Shown here in pieces: positions 6,647 through 14,505 of a DNA stretch of 64,000 nt. Both the position numbers and the translations under genes were made by a program. Each line of letters begins with the position of its first letter. The first letter of the stretch is position 1. The stretch lies in NCBI GenBank assembly GCA_934525845.1, contig CAKSZS010000008.1, forward strand, positions 1 to 64,000, in the 5' to 3' direction. The DNA comes from an uncultured Faecalibacterium sp. (GTDB lineage: Bacteria; Bacillota; Clostridia; Oscillospirales; Ruminococcaceae). Below the pieces are notes generated by a model that had not been told where the DNA came from, did not search any database, and saw only the letters and a program-made list of their open reading frames with translations.

Positions 6647-7282
6647 ATGAAGATCGCACTCATCAACGAAAACAGCCAGGCCGCCAAGAACGGCATCATC
6701 GAAGCTGCGCTGAAGAAGGTCGTGGAGCCGATGGGCCACGAAGTGGTCAACTACGGGATGTACGCGGCCGATGACGCTGCACAGCTGACCTATGTGCAGT
6801 GCGGCATTCTGGCCGCCATCCTGCTGAACAGCGGTGCGGCCGACTACGTCATCACCGGCTGCGGCACCGGCGAGGGTGCCATGCTGGCCCTGAACAGCTT
6901 CCCCGGCGTCATCTGCGGCCATGTGGAGGATCCCGTGGATGCTTACACCTTTGCCCATGTCAACGACGGCAACGCCGTGGCCATGCCTTTTGCCAAAGGC
7001 TTCGGCTGGGGCGGTGAGCTGAACCTGGAGTACTGCTTCGAGAAGCTGTTCGGCTTCGGCCACGGCCAGGGCTACCCCAAGGAGCGCGTGGAGCCGGAGC
7101 AGCGCAACAAGAAGATCCTGGACGGCGTGCGTGCTGCCACCTTCAAGCCCCTGATCGAGTGCCTGAAGAGCATTGACCAGGACCTGCTGAAGGGTGCTGT
7201 GGCCGGTGCAAAGTTCCAGGAGCTGTTCTTCGCTTCCTGCAAGGACGAAGAGCTGGCTGCCTACGTCAAGACCCTGCTGTAA
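6647..7282 (+). CDS. RpiB/LacAB-family sugar-acid isomerase (DhuI-like)
   Basis: A 211-residue protein of the RpiB/LacA/LacB fold; the phosphate/sugar loop appears as TGCGTGEGAML (compare GTGIG in LacA). The C-terminal extension is longer than that of ribose-5-phosphate isomerase B. In streptococci and lactobacilli such proteins (DhuI) act as 4-deoxy-L-threo-5-hexosulose-uronate isomerase and replace KduI. Operon context with the dehydrogenase and cupin makes that role likely. GAAGGAG precedes the ATG. Confidence 0.78.
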   Translation: MKIALINENSQAAKNGIIEAALKKVVEPMGHEVVNYGMYAADDAAQLTYVQCGILAAILLNSGAADYVITGCGTGEGAMLALNSFPGVICGHVEDPVDAYTFAHVNDGNAVAMPFAKGFGWGGELNLEYCFEKLFGFGHGQGYPKERVEPEQRNKKILDGVRAATFKPLIECLKSIDQDLLKGAVAGAKFQELFFASCKDEELAAYVKTLL

Positions 7283-7293
7283 GGGCCTGACCG

Positions 7294-7680
7294 ATGGAAG
7301 GACTGTACCAGTTCAATCAGGGTGTGACCCATCTGCTGGAGGGCTTTCTGGAGACGGCGGTGCCCATGATCGCGGGACTGGCCGAGGTGATCGGCCTGTT
7401 CATCATCGTCACCAGCCTGACCAAGGCCACCTACCACTATATCCGGGCCACCTTTTTCCACGACAAGTATGATTTTCACCACGAGATGAGCAACGGCCTG
7501 ACCACGGCGCTGGAGTTCCTGATGTCGGCAGAGATCGCCAAGACCTTCCTGCTGCAGAATCTGGAATCGGTGGTGCCGCTGGCGACGACCTTTGCCCTGC
7601 GGGCCATGATGAGCCTGCTGCTGCACGTGGAAATGCAGGCGGGACACCGGTCACCCCAGGGAGAGGAAAAGAAGGACTAA
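7294..7680 (+). CDS. DUF1622 family membrane protein
   Basis: A 128-residue protein starting 11 bases after the isomerase stop, so co-transcribed. Two or three hydrophobic helices are visible (AGLAEVIGLFIIVTSL, FLMSAEIAKTFLL, PLATTFALRAMMSLLLH), the pattern of DUF1622 membrane proteins. Function unknown. A transport role for sugar acids is only a guess, and its link to the uronate pathway may be incidental. Confidence 0.7.
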   Translation: MEGLYQFNQGVTHLLEGFLETAVPMIAGLAEVIGLFIIVTSLTKATYHYIRATFFHDKYDFHHEMSNGLTTALEFLMSAEIAKTFLLQNLESVVPLATTFALRAMMSLLLHVEMQAGHRSPQGEEKKD

Positions 7681-7755
7681 AAGCCTTTTTTGCCAAACTT
7701 TTGCGGGGCAGACTTTCCCTGCGTTGTGAAAAACGTAAAACCTTGACATGAGGAC

Positions 7756-7784
7756 TTGACACTTTTGCACAAAGGGTCTATACT
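7756..7784 (+). promoter_or_regulatory. amt promoter
   Basis: TTGACA at 7756-7761, 17-base spacer, TATACT at 7779-7784. The expected transcript starts near 7791, immediately before a terminator hairpin. Confidence 0.8.
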
Positions 7785-7802
7785 CGTGCCATCGAAAGCA
7801 AA

Positions 7803-7838
7803 GGCGCTGACGGAAGAGATTCCGCCAGCGCTTTTTTG
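7803..7838 (+). terminator. leader terminator upstream of the amt gene
   Basis: Stem GCGCTG (7804-7809) with CAGCGC (7826-7831), one A-C mismatch, then CGGA with TCCG, followed by six T residues. It begins about 12 bases after the predicted start site, so most transcripts would end at about 45 nt unless antitermination occurs. Confidence 0.75.
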
Positions 7839-7978
7839 TTTTGATGGATATTGCTCGGGAGGAGATAGAGGACCTCCTGAACAGACGTTCCTGCGCGTAT
7901 TTTGACGCGGGGAACGGCACACGCCGCACTGTTCTGGTGCAGGGCGGCAGACCAAATTCGTGGGAGGTATGAAAAGTT

Positions 7979-9724
7979 ATGTTCAGCTCCGTAAACACCT
8001 GTTGGACGCTCGTGGGAGCGTTCCTGGTCTACTTCATGCAGGCGGGCTTCGCCTTGTGTGAAGCCGGCTTTACCCGTGCCAAGAACACGGGCAACATCCT
8101 GATGAAAAACATGATGGACTTCTGCATCGGCACGCCCTGCTACTGGCTCATCGGCTTCGGCCTGATGTTCGGCGGCACCGGCGCTCTGATCGGCGGGTTC
8201 GACCCCTTCATCCGCGGCGATTACAGCCACCTGGGCCTGGATATCCCGCTGTGGGTCTACATCGTGTTCCAGACCGTGTTCTGCGCCACGGCAGCCACCA
8301 TCGTGTCCGGCTCCATGGCCGAGCGCACCAACTTCAAAGCCTACTGCGTCTACTCCGCCGCCATTTCGCTGGTGGTGTACCCCATCTGCGGCCACTGGAT
8401 GTGGGGCGGCGGCTGGCTGCAGAGCATGGGCTTCCATGACTTTGCCGGTTCCGCAGCAGTCCACAACGTGGGCGGCGTCATCGCCCTGCTGGGTGCCTGG
8501 ATGCTGGGTCCCCGCATTGGCAAGTACGACAAGAACGGCAAGCCCCACGCCATCCCCGGCCACAACCTGACCGCCGGTGCGCTGGGCGTGTTCATCCTGT
8601 GGTTCTGCTGGTTCGGTTTCAACGGCGGTTCTTCTCTGAGCCTGTCCACCGATGCCACCATGACGCTGACCGGTCTGGTCTGCTTCAACACCAACCTGGC
8701 CGCGGCAGTGTCCACCTGCGTGACCATGATCTTTACCTGGCTGCGCTACGGCAAGCCCGATGTCTCCATGACCCTGAACGGTTCTCTGGCCGGTCTGGTG
8801 GCCATCACCGCAGGCTGTGATACCGTTTCTCCCTTTGGCGCCTTCATCATCGGCTTTGTGGCCGGCATCCTGGTGGTGCTGAGCGTTGAGTTCTTCGACA
8901 ACATCGCCAAGGTGGATGACCCCGTGGGTGCGGTCTCCGTCCATTTTGCAAACGGCGTGTGGGGCACCATTGCGGTGGGCCTGTTCTCCACCGGTGCCAA
9001 CACTGAGCACGCCGGCCTGTTCTACGGCGGCGGCCTGGCACAGCTGGGCACCCAGCTGCTGGGCCTGGTCACCGTGGATCTGTACGTCGTCGTTGTGATG
9101 TTCATTATCTTCAAGCTCATCGATAAGTTCATCGGCCTGCGCGTCCCTGCTGAGGTGGAGATCGACGGCCTGGACATCCACGAGCACGGCCTGGCTTCTG
9201 CTTACGCTGGCTTCTCCATCTCCGACGCCAACGCAGCCGCCATGGTGCCCAACGAGAACACCGATCTGGGCGAGGACGATGCGGCAAAAGCATCGGCCAA
9301 GCAGCTCGACGCCGCTGTGCCGGTGGTGCGGGAGCCGTCTCCTGTCATCCACGATGGCGTGTACGACACCGGGATGCACAAGGTGTCCATCATTGCAAAG
9401 CTGTCCAAGTTTGACCAGCTGAAGACCGCTCTGAATGATCTGGGCGTCACCGGCATGACCGTGACCCAGGTGATGGGCTGCGGCATCCAGAAGGGCACCA
9501 GCGAGAAGTACCGCGGCGTGCCGGTGGACAGCACCCTGCTGCCCAAGATCAAGGTCGAGGTCATCGTGTCCAAGATCAGCGTGGACTCCGTGGTGGAAGC
9601 CGCCAAGAAGGCGCTGTACACCGGCCACATCGGCGATGGCAAGATCTTTGTTTACAACGTGACCCGCGTGGTCAAGATCCGCACCGGCGAGGAGGACTTT
9701 GCCGCCCTGCAGGATGTGGAGTGA
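7979..9724 (+). CDS. amtB: ammonium transporter fused to a PII domain
   Basis: This 581-residue protein joins an Amt channel (about residues 1-400, eleven likely membrane helices) to a C-terminal PII/GlnK domain (about 466-581). The Amt part has the pore-region His in SAAVHNVGG and a second one in SVHFANGVWG. A 65-residue hydrophilic linker follows. The PII part shows QKGTSEKYRG, a T-loop, and TGHIGDGKIFVYNV with RIRTGE for nucleotide binding. The T-loop reads YRGVPVDSTLLPK, so the Tyr uridylylated in E. coli GlnB is absent. Start at 7979 with GGGAGG upstream. Tethering PII to the channel suggests direct gating by nitrogen and energy state. Confidence 0.93.
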   Translation: MFSSVNTCWTLVGAFLVYFMQAGFALCEAGFTRAKNTGNILMKNMMDFCIGTPCYWLIGFGLMFGGTGALIGGFDPFIRGDYSHLGLDIPLWVYIVFQTVFCATAATIVSGSMAERTNFKAYCVYSAAISLVVYPICGHWMWGGGWLQSMGFHDFAGSAAVHNVGGVIALLGAWMLGPRIGKYDKNGKPHAIPGHNLTAGALGVFILWFCWFGFNGGSSLSLSTDATMTLTGLVCFNTNLAAAVSTCVTMIFTWLRYGKPDVSMTLNGSLAGLVAITAGCDTVSPFGAFIIGFVAGILVVLSVEFFDNIAKVDDPVGAVSVHFANGVWGTIAVGLFSTGANTEHAGLFYGGGLAQLGTQLLGLVTVDLYVVVVMFIIFKLIDKFIGLRVPAEVEIDGLDIHEHGLASAYAGFSISDANAAAMVPNENTDLGEDDAAKASAKQLDAAVPVVREPSPVIHDGVYDTGMHKVSIIAKLSKFDQLKTALNDLGVTGMTVTQVMGCGIQKGTSEKYRGVPVDSTLLPKIKVEVIVSKISVDSVVEAAKKALYTGHIGDGKIFVYNVTRVVKIRTGEEDFAALQDVE

Positions 9725-9822
9725 TCCATCTTCGTTATCCCGTCCGTTGACGTGATAAAATATCTTTTTGCTTGCGTTGTTCTCCTTTTTCCTTTTCCTT
9801 TTTTCTGACCAATTATGACCCG

Positions 9823-9866
9823 GAAAACCACCCCGCTTCTGCGCACAAAGAAGCGGGGTGGTTTTC
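9823..9866. terminator. strong hairpin after the amt gene
   Basis: Perfect 18-bp stem (9823-9840 with 9849-9866) and an 8-base loop. The usual T tract is missing; the next bases are GGTTTGG. It probably terminates or protects the amt mRNA. The rest of 9725-9922 holds only a T/C-rich stretch at 9777-9806. Confidence 0.6.
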
Positions 9867-9922
9867 GGTTTGGCGTGGTTCCTGCCATGTTGATCTTACA
9901 TGATTCTTTAAGCGTTTTTTGG

Positions 9923-9951
9923 TTGACATTGCCGGAAGCTTGTGCTATTTT
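9923..9951 (+). promoter_or_regulatory. promoter of the CLC channel gene
   Basis: TTGACA at 9923-9928, 17-base spacer, TATTTT at 9946-9951. Confidence 0.65.
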
Positions 9952-10021
9952 ATAGCGCGTGTTTTGCAGGCAGTGCGCCTGCAGAAAGCATTTCGGAGCT
10001 TTTTTACAGGAGAATTTTGAG

Positions 10022-11284
10022 ATGAAGGACTTTGTTCAGCATTATAAGGGGTCCGTGCTGGTCTCGCTGCAGGCGCTGTGGCGGTGGACGCTGCTGGCGG
10101 TGTGCACCGGCGTGCTGTGCGGCGCAGTCGGCGCGGCATTCCACCTGCTGGTGGAGGTGGTCACCGAGTGGCGCACCGAGTTCATCTGGCTGCTGTGGCT
10201 GCTGCCCGCAGCGGGTCTGGTCATTACGGCCCTTTACAAGGTGACCGGCTGCACCGGCAAAGGCACCAACGATGTGCTGCAGGCCGTACAGGACGGCAAG
10301 CCGGTGACGCCGTGGCTGGTGCCGGCCATCTTCTTCGGCACGGTGCTCACCCACTTGTGCGGCGGCTCGGCAGGCCGCGAGGGCGCGGCGCTGCAGATGG
10401 GCGGCAGCATCGGCTGGAACATCGGCCGGGTGATGCATTTCAGCGATCACGACTGCCGCACTGCCACCGTCTGCGGCATGGCGGCGTTCTTCTCGGCGCT
10501 GTTCGGCACCCCGCTGGCGGCCACCCTGTTTGCCATGATGGTGGTGGACGTGGGCCTGATGCTCACGGTGGCCTTTGTGCCCAGCTTTCTGGCGGCGCTC
10601 ATCGCCTACGGCATCTCGCTTTCGGCGGGCATCGCACCCACCCACTTTGTCATCCCCGCTGTGCCGGAGCTGGGCGTGCTCAGCGCGGTGCAGGTGGCGG
10701 CGCTGGCCGTTGGCTGTGCGGTGGTGGCGGTGATCTTCTGCCAGCTGCTGCACCTGTTCGAGCACAAAATGCCCCGCCTGCTGCCCAACCCCTGGGTGCG
10801 GGCCTTTGTGGGCGGCATCGCGGTGGTGGTGCTTTCCTACCTGATGGGCGTGGGCCGCTACAACGGCGCGGGCATGGGCGTCATTTCTGCTGCCATTGAG
10901 CAGGAGAGCGCCCTGCCATGGGACTTTGTCTGCAAGATGCTGCTCACCGCCCTGACCCTGAGTGTGGGCTTCAAGGGCGGCGAGGTGGTGCCCAGCTTCT
11001 TTGTGGGTGCCACCTTTGGCTGTGTGGCCGGCCCGCTGCTGGGCCTGCCGGCAGGCTTTGCCGCTGCCGTGGGCATGGTGTGCGTCTTCTGCGCCGCCAC
11101 CAACACGCTGGTGCCCTCCATCCTGCTGGCCTTTGAGCTGTTCGGCGGGGCCGGGCTGGAGCTGCTGGCGCTGGCCTGCGGGCTGAGCTATATGCTGTCG
11201 GGCTATCACAGCCTGTACAGCAGTCAGACCTTCCGCACCAGCAAGCTGTTCTCGGAGTTTTTGCAGCCGAAGAGCCGGACCTGA
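10022..11284 (+). CDS. CLC family chloride channel/transporter
   Basis: A 420-residue, roughly ten-helix membrane protein. The CLC signature GSAGREGAALQ, matching GxxxGREGP of the anion pathway, is at about residues 117-128, and a second signature region lies in SVGFKGGEVVPSFFVGA. The ATG at 10022 follows GGAGAA; an in-frame ATG at 9959 would add residues overlapping the promoter. It is single-gene and lies between the amt gene and the thrS leader. It is likely a fluoride/chloride or proton-coupled anion transporter, with the ion not determined. Confidence 0.85.
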   Translation: MKDFVQHYKGSVLVSLQALWRWTLLAVCTGVLCGAVGAAFHLLVEVVTEWRTEFIWLLWLLPAAGLVITALYKVTGCTGKGTNDVLQAVQDGKPVTPWLVPAIFFGTVLTHLCGGSAGREGAALQMGGSIGWNIGRVMHFSDHDCRTATVCGMAAFFSALFGTPLAATLFAMMVVDVGLMLTVAFVPSFLAALIAYGISLSAGIAPTHFVIPAVPELGVLSAVQVAALAVGCAVVAVIFCQLLHLFEHKMPRLLPNPWVRAFVGGIAVVVLSYLMGVGRYNGAGMGVISAAIEQESALPWDFVCKMLLTALTLSVGFKGGEVVPSFFVGATFGCVAGPLLGLPAGFAAAVGMVCVFCAATNTLVPSILLAFELFGGAGLELLALACGLSYMLSGYHSLYSSQTFRTSKLFSEFLQPKSRT

Positions 11285-11338
11285 GCATCCGGACATCCCG
11301 GATACCCGGCAATGGCAGAAATTTCACGCCGGCTTCCC

Positions 11339-11367
11339 TTGATTTTTTGCCCCGGGCGTGCTACAAT
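11339..11367 (+). promoter_or_regulatory. thrS promoter
   Basis: TTGATT at 11339-11344, 17-base spacer, TACAAT at 11362-11367, just upstream of the T-box leader. Confidence 0.75.
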
Positions 11368-11373
11368 CAACGT

Positions 11374-11648
11374 AGTTTCATCCTGTTGAAAACGTTGATG
11401 CGGACAAACCGAAGTCCCGCACCCCATGCCGCAGAGAGGGCTGCCCCGGAACGCCGGGCGCTGCAAGCAGCCTGCCATGGATCGGACTTCTACCACCGCA
11501 GAGTGCAGAGGCGAACCTCTGCCGGGTGCGCCCGTTACAGCACAGCGAGTGGCACGCAGGTGCGTGCAATTCGGGTGGAACCGTGGAACGCTCTGAATTT
11601 TTCAGGCGCTTCATCCCGTTGAAGTGTGCGGGATGAAGCGCTTTTTTG
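11374..11648 (+). promoter_or_regulatory. T-box riboswitch (threonine)
   Basis: The conserved T-box sequence appears as TTCGGGTGGAACCGTGGAA near 11570-11588. It is followed by a terminator stem GCGCTTCATCCCG (11606-11618) with CGGGATGAAGCGC (11629-11641) and a T run. The upstream Stem I region contains tandem ACC triplets at 11492-11497; ACC is a Thr codon and a plausible specifier. Uncharged tRNA-Thr would stabilise the antiterminator and switch on thrS. Confidence 0.9.
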
Positions 11649-11682
11649 TTATCTGTTTTATCTGTCAAAGGAGAATGCAATC

Positions 11683-13473
11683 ATGAAGATCATCTATAAG
11701 GACGGCCATGTGGACGAGTGCCCGCAGGACCAGGAACTGCACGTCATCCGTCACACCGCAGCTCACATCATGGCACAGGCCATCAAGCGCCTGTATCCGC
11801 AGGCCGACTTCGCGTTCGGCCCCGCCACGGAGAACGGCTTCTACTACGATGTCGATCTGGGTGACACCAAACTGAGCGATGAGGATCTGGCCAACATCGA
11901 AAAAGAGATGCGCAAGATCGTCAAGGAGAACCTGCCCATCAAGCCCTTCATCCTGCCCCGTGCCGAGGCTGAAAAGCTGATGGAGGAGCGTCAGGAGCAC
12001 TACAAGGTCGAGCACATGGCAGATCTGGCCGACGAGACCGAGTTCAGCTTCTTCCAGCAGGGCGAGTACGTGGATATGTGCATCGGACCCCACCTGACCT
12101 ACACCAAGGCGCTGAAGGCCTTCAAGATCACCCAGCAGTCCGGCGCATACTGGAAGAACGACAAGGAAAACAAGATGCTGACCCGTATCAATGGTGTGGC
12201 TTTCCACAATCAGGAAGAGCTGGACGCCTGGGAGAAGGAGCAGCAGGAGGCCCGTGAGCGCGATCACCGCAAGATCGGCAAGGAGATGGGCCTGTTCATG
12301 ACCGATGACCTGGTGGGCCGCGGCCTGCCTATGTTCCTGCCCGCAGGCTACACCGTCTGGCAGGAGCTGGAGAACTATATCAAGGCCAAGGAGCGTGCAC
12401 GCGGCTACCTGCACGTCATGACCCCCTGCATCGGTACCGTGAACCTGTACAAGACCTCCGGCCACTGGGATCACTACCGTGAGAATATGTTCCCCGCCAT
12501 GGAGATGGAGGGCGAGAGCTACGTCCTGCGCCCGATGAACTGCCCCCACCACATGATGATCTACGCAAATCATCCGCACTCTTACCGCGACCTGCCCATG
12601 CGCATCGGTGAGATCGCACACGACTTCCGTTACGAGTCCTCCGGCACTCTGAAGGGCATCGAGCGCGGCCGTCACTTCTGCCAGAACGACGCCCATCTGT
12701 TCTGCACCCCGGAGCAGATCAAGAGCGAAGTGGCCGACGTGTGCAACCTGATCTTTGAGACCTACAAGGACTTCAACATCACCGATTACCGCTGCGTGCT
12801 GAGCCTGCGCGACCCCGCCGACAAGAAGAAGTACCACGATGACGACGCCATGTGGAACCACGCCGAGAGCGCTCTGCGCGAGGTGCTGACCGAGCTGGGC
12901 ATCCACTTCACCGAGGAGATCGGCGAGGCTGCCTTCTACGGCCCGAAGCTGGACGTGAACGTGAAGCCTGCTGTGGGTGCTGAGTACACCCTGTCCACCT
13001 GCCAGCTGGACTTCTGCCTGCCGGCAAAGTTCCACCTGACCTATGTGGACAAGGATGGCACCGAAAAGACCCCTGTGGTGCTGCACCGCGCCATCCTGGG
13101 CTCTCTGGACCGCTTCATGGCTTACCTGATCGAGGAGACCAAGGGCAAGTTCCCCACCTGGCTGGCTCCCGTGCAGGTCAAGGTGCTGCCCGTGTCCGAA
13201 AAGACCCTGGACTACGCCCAGGACGTGACCGAAAAGCTGGTGGAGGCCGGTGTCCGTGTGGCACTGGACGACGACAACCAGAAGATCGGCTACAAGATCC
13301 GTGCCGCACAGCAGGTGGACCGTGTGCCCTATATGCTGGTGCTGGGTGCCAAGGAAGCCGAGGCCGGCAACATCTCGGTGCGTGACCGCAAGGGCGAGAC
13401 CACCACGATGGAGCTGGATGCCTTCATTGCCAAGGTGACCAATGAGATCAAGAACCGCACCTACAACGCCTGA
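11683..13473 (+). CDS. thrS: threonyl-tRNA synthetase lacking the TGS domain
   Basis: A class II synthetase that charges tRNA-Thr. The 596-residue protein has the editing-domain motif HTAAH at residues 24-28, the catalytic core (LRPMNCPHHMM, RYESSGTLKGIERGR, a His in VVLHRAILGS) with zinc ligands Cys and His, and the C-terminal anticodon-binding domain. Typical bacterial ThrRS is about 640 residues, with an N-terminal TGS domain that places the editing motif near residue 72. Here only about 20 residues precede it, so TGS is essentially missing. Start at 11683 after AAAGGAG. Controlled by the T-box upstream. Confidence 0.96.
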   Translation: MKIIYKDGHVDECPQDQELHVIRHTAAHIMAQAIKRLYPQADFAFGPATENGFYYDVDLGDTKLSDEDLANIEKEMRKIVKENLPIKPFILPRAEAEKLMEERQEHYKVEHMADLADETEFSFFQQGEYVDMCIGPHLTYTKALKAFKITQQSGAYWKNDKENKMLTRINGVAFHNQEELDAWEKEQQEARERDHRKIGKEMGLFMTDDLVGRGLPMFLPAGYTVWQELENYIKAKERARGYLHVMTPCIGTVNLYKTSGHWDHYRENMFPAMEMEGESYVLRPMNCPHHMMIYANHPHSYRDLPMRIGEIAHDFRYESSGTLKGIERGRHFCQNDAHLFCTPEQIKSEVADVCNLIFETYKDFNITDYRCVLSLRDPADKKKYHDDDAMWNHAESALREVLTELGIHFTEEIGEAAFYGPKLDVNVKPAVGAEYTLSTCQLDFCLPAKFHLTYVDKDGTEKTPVVLHRAILGSLDRFMAYLIEETKGKFPTWLAPVQVKVLPVSEKTLDYAQDVTEKLVEAGVRVALDDDNQKIGYKIRAAQQVDRVPYMLVLGAKEAEAGNISVRDRKGETTTMELDAFIAKVTNEIKNRTYNA

Positions 13474-13489
13474 TAAAGGCTCATAAACA

Positions 13490-13532
13490 ATGCAGAGGCC
13501 CCTGTTCCGGTTGGAACAGGGGCCTCTGCTGC
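13490..13532 (+). terminator. thrS terminator (probably bidirectional)
   Basis: Perfect 17-bp stem GCAGAGGCCCCTGTTCC with its complement around GGTT. It lies between convergent thrS and the membrane-protein gene at 13559. Confidence 0.8.
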
Positions 13533-13558
13533 ATTTATCGGAGAAAAATAGGAGAACG

Positions 13559-14089
13559 TCAGGCGGTCTCGCTCTGGGTGCGCTGCACGCTCTTCACGGC
13601 CAGTGCCTTGGCAGGCTTCATCAGCAGGACGCACACACCGTTGAAGGCCAGGGAGCCGATGATGTAGGTGGCAAAGAACAGCGGCAGGTTGGCGGCAAAG
13701 GTCTCGGCATCGATGCAGGCCACGGTCAGATAAGCGAAGCCCACATTGTTCAGCACCTTGGGAGCATAGGGGTGCAGGATGATGAGGATGAACAGCACAA
13801 TGGCCAGCGGGATGAGGAAGCCGAAGAAGCTGCCCAGCACCGGGGTCAGGGCCGTGATGGCCAGCAGGGCCACAACGGTGAACACCATGCCCACCAGGCC
13901 GCCCAGCTCCACCGAGACAAAGCGCTCCTTGATGTCGCCCTCCATGGTGAACAGCATGATGTTGCTCAGGAAAATGAGCCAGCTGTACTCAAAGCCCACG
14001 ACGTGCAGGATGGAGTTGACGATCAGGATCCAGACCAGCAGCATCAGGCGGAAATACAGCAGAAAACGCTTGGTGACGGCTTCGTTCAT
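13559..14089 (-). CDS. unidentified integral membrane protein
   Basis: A 176-residue protein with about five hydrophobic helices (LLYFRLMLLVWILIVNSI, SWLIFLSNIMLF, VFTVVALLAITAL, LIPLAIVLFILIIL, ATYIIGSLAFNGVCVLL) and short loops. The start chosen is the ATG at 14089, preceded by AAGAGGT; the open frame upstream runs into a repeat and is not coding. It has its own promoter at 14180-14208. I do not recognise the family; a small permease or exporter subunit is possible. Confidence 0.65.
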   Translation of the reverse strand: MNEAVTKRFLLYFRLMLLVWILIVNSILHVVGFEYSWLIFLSNIMLFTMEGDIKERFVSVELGGLVGMVFTVVALLAITALTPVLGSFFGFLIPLAIVLFILIILHPYAPKVLNNVGFAYLTVACIDAETFAANLPLFFATYIIGSLAFNGVCVLLMKPAKALAVKSVQRTQSETA

Positions 14090-14179
14090 GATAAAATACC
14101 TCTTTCTTGTTTTTGACCGCAAGGAAAACTTTGCAATAAAAATCGGATTTGGCAGGCTGAACCTGCGCTCAATATGCTT

Positions 14180-14208
14180 AGTATACAATAAACCTATGCG
14201 AAAAACAA
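14180..14208 (-). promoter_or_regulatory. promoter of the membrane-protein gene
   Basis: On the minus strand: TTGTTT (14208-14203), 17-base spacer, TATACT (14185-14180). Confidence 0.65.
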
Positions 14209-14267
14209 GACTTTGACAATATAAAATTGCGCAAATTGGGAATTTTGAGTTGCGGATTGGAACCGGT

Positions 14268-14379
14268 GCGCCGGAAGTTTCTCCAAGGACCGTCCGCTGG
14301 GGTGGGACCCTGTTGCCGTAGGCAATAGGGCGGGCGATGGAATGGCCCGATTCGTGTCCGAGGAGAAAGCTTCCGGCGC
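14268..14379 (-). repeat. family A repeat, short form (copy A2)
   Basis: Ends GCGCCGGAAG (14268-14277) and CTTCCGGCGC (14370-14379) are perfectly complementary, then TTTCTCC/GGAGAAA continues the stem. It lacks the middle G/C block of the long form. Orientation is opposite to copy A1. Confidence 0.85.
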
Positions 14380-14418
14380 GCCGACCTGGGGAAAGCTCTC
14401 CGCTGGCCTGCCGTCCTC

Positions 14419-14447
14419 TTGCTCCCGCTGTGCAGCAGGAGTATAAT
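14419..14447 (+). promoter_or_regulatory. promoter of the nucleotidyltransferase gene
   Basis: TTGCTC at 14419-14424, 17-base spacer, TATAAT at 14442-14447. Confidence 0.7.
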
Positions 14448-14505
14448 AAAGCCATGACAGTTCCGCCGCGCGATGCGGCGTTGAGGACACAGAGGAGGAC
14501 GCAAA

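Noticed and set aside
7787..7824. Possible dual hexaloop ANTAR antitermination site ahead of the amt gene (loops ATCGAA and AGAGAT, each with A1 and G4)
   Set aside because: The first stem is only three pairs and lies at or before the predicted transcription start (about 7791), so it would not be in the RNA; the second is simply the tip of the terminator.
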